Assembly (NCBI GenBank): GCA_034620365.1
Contig: JAQGEQ010000243.1
Location: 110,375 to 174,374 of the forward strand
Length of the DNA stretch: 64,000 nucleotides
Source of the DNA: Pegea sp. RAD2-039
Taxonomy: Eukaryota; Chordata; Thaliacea; Salpida; Salpidae
Direction: 5' to 3'
This document shows, piece by piece, positions 25,060-35,713 of this stretch. A program made the translations under genes and the position numbers. Numbering within the stretch: position 1 is the stretch's first letter; the number at the start of each line of letters is the position of its first letter. The notes under the pieces are model-generated. The model was not told the origin of the DNA. It saw only the letters and a list, made by a program, of their open reading frames with translations, and ran no database searches.

Positions 25060-25137
25060 CTGTCGTCGGAACGACAGGTTTCTGCCGGACTGCCTCCTGC
25101 CAAATTTTGGCAGTGGCTTCACAGTGTGTCCGGCAGA
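25060..25137. repeat. Cluster of three hairpins in an unusually GC-rich patch
   Basis: Three perfect inverted repeats follow one another. CTGTCGT / ACGACAG with a 4-nt loop spans 25060-25077. TCTGCCGGAC (25081-25090) pairs with GTCCGGCAGA (25128-25137). Inside that loop TGCCAAA / TTTGGCA lies at 25098-25112. The patch is far richer in G+C than the region. Function unknown; a fold-back element end or a structure that seeded the adjoining minisatellite are possible. Confidence 0.75.
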
Positions 25138-25178
25138 GTCAAATCACAGTGTAACAGCATGGCAAGAAAGAAAGAAAA

Positions 25179-25318
25179 GGCAGTGAAAAAGAGGCAGTGA
25201 AAAAGAGGCAGTGAAAAAGAGGCAGTGAAAAAGAGGCAGTGAAAAAGAGGCAGTGAAAAAGAGGCAGTGAAAAAGAGGCAGTGAAAAACTGGCAGTGAAA
25301 AACTGGCAGTGAAAGAGC
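25179..25318 (+). repeat. 14-bp minisatellite, ten units
   Basis: Unit GGCAGTGAAAAAGA. GGCAGTG begins at 25179, 25193, 25207, 25221, 25235, 25249, 25263, 25277, 25291 and 25305, exactly 14 bp apart. The first seven units are identical; the last three end ACT, ACT and AGC. The related strings GGCAGTGG at 25109 and CATGGCAAG at 25159 suggest where the unit came from. High identity means recent expansion. The open frames across it are only repeats. Confidence 0.95.
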
Positions 25319-25659
25319 TGCTAAGTACGACGCCATAGACAATTCCATTAGTTTATAACAAATCATTTTGGTTTTTAGTTTGTGGGTTTAAGAAAGTTTA
25401 AAAAGCTCGTAAATAAAATATTTTTAAGTACATTCAAATCGAAAAGTTTATAACATCATCTTTATTGCCAATAATATAAGGATATAAATTTACATAGAAA
25501 ATATTTTGTTTATTATAAAAAATTATTAATTAAATTGTAAACTTTCTGCAGATTTCAAATTAAATAAGTTATTACTTAAAAAAAAACTTTAAACATAGAA
25601 AATAAGGAAATACTTCAATAAACAATACTTAATGCAGAACAAAAAACTTAATAAACAGA

Positions 25660-25850
25660 TTGTTGGATAATGTAAAACACTTCTATTCAACTCTGAATAA
25701 CTTTTTTCACAAATTGCAGGAATATTATATAAATTGCTCATTTCAAGTCAACTCGTATAAACTAATTAAATGTATGATCTAAAACCTTTAACATAAGTTT
25801 ACTTAAAACAATCGATGTTTCAATAAAACAGATTTTAATTTTTAGCGATT
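25660..25850 (-). repeat. Inverted partner of 23340-23520
   Basis: Shares AGGAATATTATATAAATTG and TCATTTCAAGTCAACTCGTA in reverse orientation with the 23.4-kb copy. Imperfect, with indels. Confidence 0.65.
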
Positions 25851-26079
25851 CTTTGCGGATATAAATTATTCATAATTATTCTAAGAAATATGTTTAAACG
25901 GTAGTTTCCAAAAAAAATTTTGTTTTGCTACATAACTAAGCTACTCAAATGCAATCTATACAATTTTATCGATATTACTCATATTTTAAATTTGAAAACA
26001 TAAAAGTTGTACTTTAAAGTCATGACTTCTTACATTTGACTGGTGTAATCCTGAAAACTGTCAACGATCTAGAAAATTT

Positions 26080-26335
26080 GTTAAAAATTTGATTTATAAA
26101 AATAAAGAATGATTTAGAAAGTTGAGAAAAACTATAAGAATACTCAAATAAATTTGTTCAAAAATATTTGTTGACTGAATTCTGTAAGCTCAACAAAGCA
26201 GTAGATAAAAGAAAGTCTGCAATCATGTATATGGGATTTGATTTCGTTGGAAAGAAATGTGCACTGAACAATTCCAATTATTTAGACCCAATATTTGGTG
26301 ACATGGTCAAGTAACCTTTTAATTCTTTGTTCTAA
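26080..26335 (-). pseudogene. Inverted duplicate of sterol reductase intron 2 sequence
   Basis: The reverse complement aligns with about 18316-18510, sharing TACTTGACCATGTCA, AATCAAATCCCATAT and CTGAATTC-flanked text around TTGAGCTTACAGAATTCA. No exon survives. Together with 27490-27760 it outlines an inverted, interrupted copy of the 5' half of the gene. Confidence 0.75.
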
Positions 26336-26932
26336 TGCATTAGCTCTTTACTTCTACTTCAAAAATCTCTAGTCACTTTCAGCTTCTTTCTCAACTTAAA
26401 AGTTATTTTTCTTTATATCAAGTTATTGCTATAGTTAAAAACTGTAATTTTGAGGTGATTTCAATTTTTCAGTAAATTTATCTAACTTAAGAGTTTTCCC
26501 CTTTGGTTTTTTCCTACTGCTTTTGTTGGTTTAGCAACTCAAACGTTTTTTGCCTACTTCAAAGCGCGGTTATTCAAGCTATGAAATTCTTTTGAAGTGA
26601 TGAGTATTTTGTCATGATTACATTCTTTCTCAAACTTACACATTTGTGTTTTCTTTTAATGATTTTTTGTTAACCTAAGTAAGCTGTTTTTTGTAGATTC
26701 AAAAATATTTCAATCATTTTAATGTTTGATCATAATTTTTTTTTTAACTCTAAGTTTTTTTTTGCTAGAAATAATTTACTTTTTAACTTAAAAATTTTAG
26801 TTTTATATAAGCTTCTGTTTTATGAGGTTAGCTGTTTTCGCTTTTTTATTGAGTGGCTTCAAGTTACATATCTACCAAATTTGTGTAGGAGACAAAAACC
26901 ATTTGATAATGATAAAAGATAATTCAAGCTTC

Positions 26933-27470
26933 TTACAATTTAAGAATAATAGAGAAAGAATATAATTACTTTAGGGGTATAAGTAAAAGGAAAATTATAA
27001 ATAAACATTTGATTTTTATATAATAGAAGAAGAAACTAATGAAACAGGAAGTGTTGCATATCACTTGTTAAATCTTTATTTAAAGCATTATTTTAGAATT
27101 TAGTTTAAATGTGATGCAGTGGTGAAAGAAGACTTCAAACTTTGGCTAACCTATTAGAAAGCTGTTACTCTACTGGTTTTTGATAAAAATGTTGAAAGAT
27201 TTAATTCTAAATGAAGAACTTTTATGTACGAATGGGAGATTGGATTTTTTATCTCATGAAGTTGAGATGGAAAGAGTTATTATTTATTTTTAAAAATAAT
27301 TCGAAGAGTAGATGATGCAGGAATTTCAAGTCTACCCTTTATAGACGATATTTGTATGAAGAATTGTGTATGCCACGTCTAAGGAAAAGTTTCCTGGTGA
27401 ATGACATATGAAGGGATTCAAAATTCGTAATAACTTTTTCAAAAAGAGTCCCCCTCGTCGAAGATTTGAA
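26933..27470 (-). mobile_element. LINE family B relic, inverted
   Basis: Shares CATATCACTTGTTAA, the TAGAAAGCTGTTAC string and flanking text with the minus-strand copy at 46250-46870. It splits the inverted sterol reductase pseudogene, so it inserted after that duplication or sat at its breakpoint. No open frame. Confidence 0.55.
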
Positions 27471-27489
27471 TTTTGATTTAGGACGGATG

Positions 27490-27760
27490 TATGTGGTAAA
27501 AAGCTTTAATAATATTCAAATGTTTCTTGTCTTACGTATATGAGTCAGTAAACATCCAATGAGTCAGCTAAATTCATCATAAGATAACCTTTTCCCACCT
27601 TATGTGATTTGAGTAAACTAAAAATAGTAACTAGTAGGTAATAAAATTTCTTTTGGTTTTCTTATTAATGATACTTTTCATAAATAATGAAAACTGATTT
27701 ATTTACTTTGTAACCACATTTTGTGAAGCATTTTATCAAATTGAAATATTAATAACCTGC
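27490..27760 (-). pseudogene. Inverted duplicate of sterol reductase exon 1 and upstream flank
   Basis: The reverse complement contains CTCAAATCACATAAGGTGG, then AAAAGGTTATCTTATGATGA, ATTTAGCTGACTCATTGGAT and GTTTACTGACTCA. It aligns with 24200-24430 and with the functional exon 1 at 17560-17700. It is closer to the 24.3-kb pseudogene than to the functional gene, so these two copies share ancestry. Confidence 0.8.
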
Positions 27761-27845
27761 ATAAGATTCAAAAATATTTTCATTTATTCAATGTTTAATC
27801 TTTAACTTTTACTGTACTGAAAAACTTAAAAATCAACAGCTTTAT

Positions 27846-28745
27846 CTTACAGTGGATTGAAGATTACTTATCAGGTAGAATCCAACAAACTCGTGCTGAA
27901 AAATATTTATTTACTCCTGGTCATGTCGCCAGTGGTGTTCCTCAGGTTTCTGTTCTGGGCCCCCTTCTCTTTCTAATTTTTATTGAAGACCTTATCAGAA
28001 GACTAGTAGATGATGTCAGTGTGTTTGTGAATGCAGATGACATTAAGCTATCATCTTACTATCTTTCAAAACTTCAAACTGCTCTACACGTTGTAGAAGA
28101 CTGTTCTATACAATGGTAGCTCAGAATCCAGCCCACAAAGTTTGAACTTATAACTTTCTCCCGTAAACCAGCTGTAAATTTCTTAACCCAATATTTCGTC
28201 AAAGGATTTATTATTCAACGAATATTTTCGGTCCTAGATCTTGGCATTACCCTATAATCTGACTTTAAATGGCACAGGTATATTTCTAAAATCTTTGCAA
28301 AATCAATCAACCCTATCTACCTTATTATAAAGACCTTTAATCCTAAGGATCCATACTTCTTTATCAATCTTTTGAAATTTTACGTATGTCCAATTCTTGA
28401 ATATAATTTTAGTGCATAGATGCCATATCAAGTTAGTGATATCAAAAAAATCGATTCTGTTTAGCAACATTTACGAGATTGGTATGCAGAAAACTCAATA
28501 TTAAATATGATAGTTATAAACATCGTCTCAGTTTCTTCAATTTAGATACTTTGGAAATCCGACGAATTAAATACGATTTAACCCTTATTTCTAAAATTAA
28601 TCATTATTTTGTTAGCCTATCATTCGATACTTGCTTTTCCATTAACCCTTCCCTCAAGTCATATCAACTCACATGACACATATTACACCTTAATAAGCTC
28701 ATATATCACCCACTAGGTTATCCATAGAAACTTTTTTCTCATGCA
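27846..28745 (+). mobile_element. LINE family A relic, RT C-terminal part, 5'- and 3'-truncated
   Basis: Aligns with 54628-55510 of the intact element: TGGATTGAAGATTACTTATC, then a VPQ..LGPLLFLIFIEDL stretch, a NADDIKL version of the RT active site, and FYVCPILEYN-like text. Frameshifts and stops are scattered through it, including a TAG in the YQLT region. The 3' UTR and tail are missing. It is considerably older than the 9.1-kb copy. Confidence 0.88.
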
Positions 28746-30331
28746 GTTACAAAATCTTTTTCACTACAGCTTAACTCAGTGTCTTCATCGCAGTTTGTGA
28801 TCTTTTATTTTCTGATTTTTCTGAAGATTTTATCATCTGATTTATCAATTTATATTCTCGCCATTGACAGAATAATGAGAAATACATTAAAAATTATTTT
28901 CAAAAATTACTCTGTATGTAATTTTCAGTAAGTTTTTCTTAAAATTTCTTCAAACGTTTTGCTTAATTTTAAAATTTTTATAATTAAAAGTCTAAACTCT
29001 CTTTTATGCTTGTAAATTTTTTATTATCAAATCAAACAAAGTGACTATAATATAATTTATTTGACTATATTGTTACATAATTTAACAGCCAATAATATTT
29101 TGATAAGAGCATTCAATTATTCAGCATTAGTTTTTTATTGAGTGACATAAATAGATGAAATTTTAATTGAAATTGATTTTTTTGATTTCATTTGCCTTTG
29201 ATTATATGATTTTAACTAATAAACTTTAAAATTTCATTAAGAAAACGACACTAATTTAATTAAAATAAGGGCATTGATAAAACTTCTGAGCTTAGATAGG
29301 ATAATTCTTCTTCATTGACTGAGTTTTTTATTCAAAAATGTAGATCTACGGTTGAATTTTTTAGTAACAAAAAAAATATTTTGAAATTAACCTTATATTT
29401 GCTTTTATGATTTCTTATAGTAATTGGTTTTGTGCTATATAACTAAAAAAATCATTTTGGCAAATAACCTCTATTATAAATCATTGTTAGATCAATAAAA
29501 AAAATTTTAAATTGTAGTTTATAATACAAATGTTTTTATTACTTATCTTGATTTATTGAAGCTAGAATAAAAAAAGCCATAAATGTAATTGCTTAAGCCT
29601 TTAATTAGTATATTTCTATAATAAAATAGCTTTTGATCTAATATAAGTCTTCTGTTTGTTCTACTTATTTAATTGTTGGCGTATAGTTGCTTATAGTTAT
29701 TTATAAGCTTCTGCTAAAAGATTTATTCATTATATTTTTATTCAGAATAATTTTCTTTTAAAGTTATTTCTTTTAAAATAATAAATTTAAAAAAACTAAA
29801 ATCATTTTATTAAGTTATAAACTTTTTATTATTATTTTATAATAATTTTTTAAGATTTATTTATTGATTGTGTTAAATTTTAATTGATGTGATATTCAGA
29901 TAAAAGTTTAAACAATGTTAATTCAGAAAAATTATTTTTTTTTGTGAATGATAATTTAATAATTCTTTTTGACTTTGTTTTTTACAAACTTTTGTAAACA
30001 ACTTATAGAGTTTTTAAATGATAAATTCAAGTTTTTGTTTTATTTAACATAGTTATGAATAGCTTTTGGAATTAAAATTGTACTATTAATTTTAATTAAT
30101 CCTCATATTTACAATTAGATTTAAAAATATTAAAATTCTTTTTATTAGTTTTAATAGGCTTTAAACTTTTAATTTTTAATCTTTGTACTAGTTATTATTT
30201 ATGTATTAATTACCATAAAATATGTAATTATGACTAAAAGTAAATGTAAATATAATTTATTGATCCAGAAGCTCTTTGAATTTATGATAAACTAACTTGT
30301 TGTAAATCAATAAAGACACCAAAACTTTAGA
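28746..30331. other. Intergenic, nothing recognised
   Basis: Strongly AT-rich flank of the ATG14 gene. No exon, repeat or RNA gene found. AAAACTTTAG ending at 30330 looks like a splice acceptor one base before the ATG14 start codon. Confidence 0.5.
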
Positions 30332-33300
30332 ATGAGTGGAGATCATTCAATCTATAGCTTAAGAATATTGGATATAACTTGTGAAGTTTGTGAAAATGTC
30401 CAGGGAAGTTGTTTTGTTTGTTCAAACTGCTTACAACAAAATATGGTTTGTGCTTTAATTCTACCCATTTCATCACCTCTTGATATAAAGAAGAAATTCG
30501 AAGATATATTTCTTCTTGATTCGTAAGTTTTATAGGTTTATGATTTATTAACTAAGTTTTGAATATTTCTTTTCCTTCCCTAACTATAACAATTTTTGTT
30601 GTTTCTTTTTAGATTAACTTTATAAAGTATGATTTAAGTAATTTTGTTGACAAGTGTATCATTTACTTTATTGCGTTTTTATATTCTTAGCTGCTATACT
30701 TATGCCTTCACTATGTTCTGTTTTTTAATTATTTTTGTTGAGCTATAAGACTTTTATTTCTCTGCATTCATATTGTGGTTGCTACAAGAGATGTATAGTT
30801 TGTTATCTGTAGCCTTAGCATTATTGTACAAATAAATAAATAATTTTGTTTATAGTAACAACTATAAAGTTTTTTTATTGGTTTTTTTTCTATTTTAAAT
30901 ATTTCCGCAATTAACTTTGTTATTTGTAAACTTAATGTTTTGTCCCTACAAAGTATTATTATTCTTTGCATTTCAATGCTTTCTATTTATCTTTAAAGTA
31001 TTGTAATTAATTAAATGAGTTTTGCTGTTTTAATGATTAACATATTGAATTGATGCTACTTTTCAACAGTTTTGGACTAAAAAATTAAAATCTAGTAGTT
31101 TAAGATGAGTAGTTATTGGTTTAGTTAGCCTTTAGTGGTTCTCAAGATGTAACTCCTAAAATATTTTGATATAATTTATTTTCTAGCTAATATATTGTTA
31201 AAATTGTTATACAACCTCAAAAGTTTAACATTAAACCACTCAACAATTTTAATAACACACAGTGGATTAACATCTTTTTTCAATAGGGTAACTAAGGTTT
31301 GAAATCTTCTTTTTGACTTCATCATTTCATCAAAATTTTTAAAAAACATTTTGTTTAAGAAATATGATTTCAGTAATTTCCTTCACAAGTGAGCTTCCAG
31401 TCTTCATTTTTTAATTTTCTTTTGTTTTGTATTTTTGGTTTGTAACTTAGACTTACTTCTGCAGTGTTCCTATTTTCTTTTTTATGTTATTTATGTTAAG
31501 CTATGCTATTTAAGATCTTTCCATTATTTTTTTGCAACTATATTGTTCTTTGTTCATTATAAGAGCTGTATAACTTGGTATTTTCAGCTATGAATAGAAT
31601 AGATAGATAAACTCAATTTTGTTTTGTTTCTTTTTTCATAATTTCATTCATGTTTTATGATCAATTATTTGTCATTTTTTTGGCTTTTAAACAACTTAAA
31701 ATTATTTTATTTCAGCAAAAATTCATGTAAAATCTTTCTGTTGTTTAATCTTTGAATGAAATTATATTTCTTAGTTAATTTGACATTTTATTTTTTAGAG
31801 AAATATTACAAAAACTGCACCAAATTGAACTATATAAATCTTGGTTTAAAAAAATGTAAGTAAAAATTTTGTTGAAATATCTGATGAAATGATTAGTCAT
31901 AAGTCTTAAAGTAATTTTTCGCTAATTTAAACAACTTAGTTGTTTTTAATAACAAATTTATTCTCATGAAAATTTATCCTGCAAAATAATGATTAAAAGT
32001 AAATAAGTTAATATTATTGTTCAAAATAATTTCAATTACTTTCAATTTTTTACAATATTTTTCTATCAAGTGACTAAATAGTAAATAATGAAAGTTTGAA
32101 ATAATATATATATATATATTAATGAAACAGAATCTTTTATAATTACTAAAAATAAGTTTTATTTGAAATTTTGTTTTTTGATAAGAAATCTAATTTTAAT
32201 TTCAGTATTTAAAATTTCTTATTAAAAAATAAAATTTTAATATTCTTGATGATTGATTTCTTAAATAGTTGAACTTCTCGAATTAGAAAATGGTTTTTAA
32301 TGAATAACAAAGAATTTCAAAACTTTTTTTTTAATTTTTCAGCCATCTTCATTCGAAAAAGTTTTCTAGAAAACATTTCTTGGTTTGTTAAGAATCAAGT
32401 TATAAAAAAAAATTAATTTTATTCTTTGAAATCAGGATGAAAATATCAACTTGCAATTAATCAAAAAAAAAAGTTTAAAAGAGCAAGTTAAAGAGATGAA
32501 AACAATTTTAGAAGAAAATAAAAAAGAAAGAGATTTAAAGAAGATTGAATCTCAAAATCTTCAGATGTATATTTCAGTGCAAACAAAAACAAACGAAAAA
32601 ATGAAAAAATTTCTTCAACTTAAAAAGGTTTTCTGAGAATTTTCTTGAAAAAAAGTTAAATAAATAAAACCACCCAACTAAATAACGATGATTTATTTTT
32701 AGGAGAAGTTAAAATCAAAATGTGAAGAAACAGAAAGACGAAGAAGTGAGATTAAAGAGATTCAGAAGCATCATATGAAACAACTTCTAACTGATATCTT
32801 TCCCATTGATCTTTTGTACCTTGATAGAAGGTTTGGATGAAAACTTGATGAAGAAATGTTTAAAATTGAAATTATTTTCAGCAAAAATGCAAATGAAGTC
32901 ACTGCTGACCGAGAATTAGAAGAACAGCTCGACGATGCTAGAAATTTGGAATTTATCGGTGGTAACTGGGTGGCTAATGAGGTAAATTCTTTTTGATTTT
33001 AGAACTCGTTGGCTGCTCAAAACTTTAAGATTTTTTAATCTTATTTTCACATTGATGAAATTGTTCGTTTTCTAAACTGAAAAAAGCTGCTAATATTTTG
33101 TCTGTTGTAAAGTGATGTTGCTAGCTAATTGAAGTTGTTTAAGAAATCAAATTAGAAGATTTGTTTAATCTCTTCACAAAATAAGATTATTTCGACGATT
33201 TACGAAAAGTTGAAAACATTTGTCCTCAGCATAATTCGGATTTATACATCTACATTGGAAATGAAAAAGTTCATACAAGAGCTGATGGCAATTATCATTT

Positions 33301-34998
33301 ATATGAAAAGTTGCTGGTAGATAAGAGCAAGAAGTTATTAAATCAAGAAGAAGATGGAACAACTCCGGCAAAATCTTCTATAACTGTAATTGAAGCAACA
33401 GGAGTAGCTCTCAGTTACACAGCTCAAATTCTGAGGGTCATATCTTCTCTTTTTGGATTATATCAGCAACACAGCTTCCATTACAAGTGATTTGATCTTT
33501 AATTGTATCTTCCATTAATTGATTTTCTGCAGATTGTTATGCGATGTTAAAACCAACATCAATCAATTTAGATTACTAGTAAAGTTGTTAAACGGAAATA
33601 TCTTAGCTTTGTGTCTTCAAAACAAGATTGACATCAGATCTATCAGTCCACATCGTACATTGAGTAACTTCCGTCTCTTAGCAAACAAAATCATCACATC
33701 GGGCTGTGGGTAGGTGGCGGTAGTGAGCACTAACCTCTTCTTTATCGAATCTCTTTCAGTCGAGACCCAATCTTACCTGACCATGAACTTTTAACCTCTA
33801 TCGAGAAAGCTTTGGGCTTTAATGAGATTTCAGAAAATGATATTTTTGATGAAGACTCGACTGAAGAGATGCTTTCTGATTGGGAGACTGTTAACAAGTA
33901 AAAATAATCTCAAAATAAATTGAATGAAATCTTTGAAAATGTTTTAAATTATCTGAGTGGTTTGCATTATTTAAAAATATTTGATGAAAGATCAACAAAT
34001 CTCACTTTTATTTCTTTCATAAATATTTAATTGTTCACTTTTAACCATTTATATAAAAAACTTCAATTATTTACATAAATCAATTTTACTAAATCAATAT
34101 TTAACAAAAAAAGTTTGACCTAAATCAGAAATATTCACAAAAATATTCCAACTTTCGATATAAATGATTTCATTAAAACTTAGAAATAAGTTAAAAAGTC
34201 TTTTATTGATTTTACAATTAGTAGCTGGTAGCAGCATATGTTCATTTCAATTTTATATCAAATATATGTCACTGAATGATATCTGCTAATAAAAGCTCTA
34301 AATTCAATAAAACTTTCTTTATTCTATTTTATCGATTTCTCAAAATTACATCGATTCTTTTATAGAGTTGTTTTTAAACTAATTTTTTCCTTCAAACAAT
34401 ACTTAGTTGAATCATTTTTACATAATTACTTAACTACTGATAATATTAGGAACTAATTTTTGATTTTCTCAAATTTAGTTAAATTTCAAAATTGAATTTT
34501 CGTGAAATTTTATTCATTTTATAAACTGAGGCTTACTACAGCTACCTGTAAAAATTATTCATTTTTTTGATAGTAAAACTTGTTTTTGCGGGTTTAAGTT
34601 GAGTTATAATAATAAGACAGCTACATCTAATATGATTTGATTTATATTAATAATTAAAAGACTTTTTTTTTCAAACGGAGTTTTCATTTTTTTTTTCAAT
34701 GTAATTACAACAGTTTAAAAAACCATTTTTTCTTAAAAACTAATCTTATTAACTCATCAAATATATCTTCAAAAATTGTTCAGTTTAACATGTTTACAGC
34801 TCAGAAAATAGAATTAAAATCCTAAAACGAGATTAAACAACTTTTTATTCTATTTTCTAAAACTGTTTATTTTTTAGACCAATTCAAACCATTCAACCAT
34901 CTTTAACAACCAGCCATGGTTTTTTCGAACAACCAGCCAGTCTGGTATCAACTGCCTTCTCCTATGCTAGATCTTGGTGGACAAACGATACAAGTTAA
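30332..34998 (+). CDS. ATG14: ATG14 (Barkor), autophagy-specific subunit of PI3-kinase complex I
   Basis: Targets the VPS34-Beclin1 kinase to ER sites of autophagosome formation. Exons: 30332-30522, 31799-31855, 32343-32382 (40 nt, chosen because it restores phase), 32436-32627, 32703-32830, 32882-32981, 33186-33486, 33533-33709, 33760-33897, 34878-34998; roughly 480 residues (human 492). The N-terminal Cys motif CEVC...CFVCSNC matches the ER-targeting cysteines of the family. A long Lys/Glu-rich coiled coil follows, then LLTDIFPIDLL, FIGGNWVAN, VIEATGVALSYTAQILRVIS, KLLNGNILALCLQNKID and PHRTLSNFRLL. The acidic SDWETVNK comes next, and a C-terminal amphipathic end (FSYARSWW) corresponds to the BATS curvature-sensing region. 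One junction (32981 to 33186) is out of phase by one base, so a microexon is missed or a donor is wrong. Intron 1 contains a LINE relic. Confidence 0.88.
31140..31612 (+). mobile_element. LINE family B relic, 3' end, in ATG14 intron 1
   Basis: Matches 8850-9131 and 9804-9930 (strings around CTCAACAATTTTAATAACAC, TTTTGGTTTGTAACTTAGACTTAC and TGCAGTGTTCCTATTTT). It runs through the point where the 9.1-kb copy was split, which supports that copy being a nested insertion. No coding capacity. Confidence 0.6.
32105..32120. repeat. (AT)n microsatellite in ATG14 intron 2
   Basis: Run of about eight AT dinucleotides. Confidence 0.8.
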
Positions 34999-35713
34999 AA
35001 TGTTGACTTCTGTGTATAAAAATTTATCGATTTTTATCACCACATGCTCATTTAACTAATCTTAATATTTTCAATGAGCATTTTTTCACATAATGCGAAG
35101 ATTTTTTTCTAACTTTTCTTTGAATTCTAATTCAAATGTACTAAAAGTTTGAAATATGCAAATTTGATGGTTTTTCTATTTCTTTTTTTAGCTGCTTTTT
35201 TTATATCTGTGTCAATAAATTTTTTATTTCTTCTCAGATATGAATTTATTTACCAATTTCATAAACACATAAATAATTTAAAAACTTTAAATTACCTGTT
35301 TTCAATCTGTTTACTGCTTACTTATGGTTAAAACAAATTCAAGCTGTTTGTAGATTCACATTTACAATATGTTTTTAAGCTGAGTTTTTGTAAACAGACA
35401 AAATTTCGAGTTTGGATTCTATGGAAAAATTTCAAAATTTTCTAGATTAAAAATCTCAAATTTACCCCCATCAAATATTTTTCTTTTTCGACTTTTAGCT
35501 CTCCAAATTACAATGATTAAAAATTTATAAAAAGATTTATTTCTAGAAGAAACTTTTAGATAATACTTCAAAATTTAAATTTTAGATCATTTGTATTTAA
35601 CAAACAAAAGTTTTCACCAAGCTGAAGCAGAATAACAAAAAAGCAACAAACATAACAAGATGAGTAAAAAAAACGAAAAAAAAAACGTTTTCATTGTAGT
35701 GTCAAAAAAACTT

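Noticed and set aside
25139..25366. 75-codon minus-strand frame of repeated FHC and FTASFSLP units
   Set aside because: Pure translation of the 14-bp minisatellite; the frame is open only because the unit lacks a stop.
35149..35331. 60-codon hydrophobic plus-strand frame after ATG14
   Set aside because: Phe/Leu-rich translation of T-rich DNA, typical of chance frames here.
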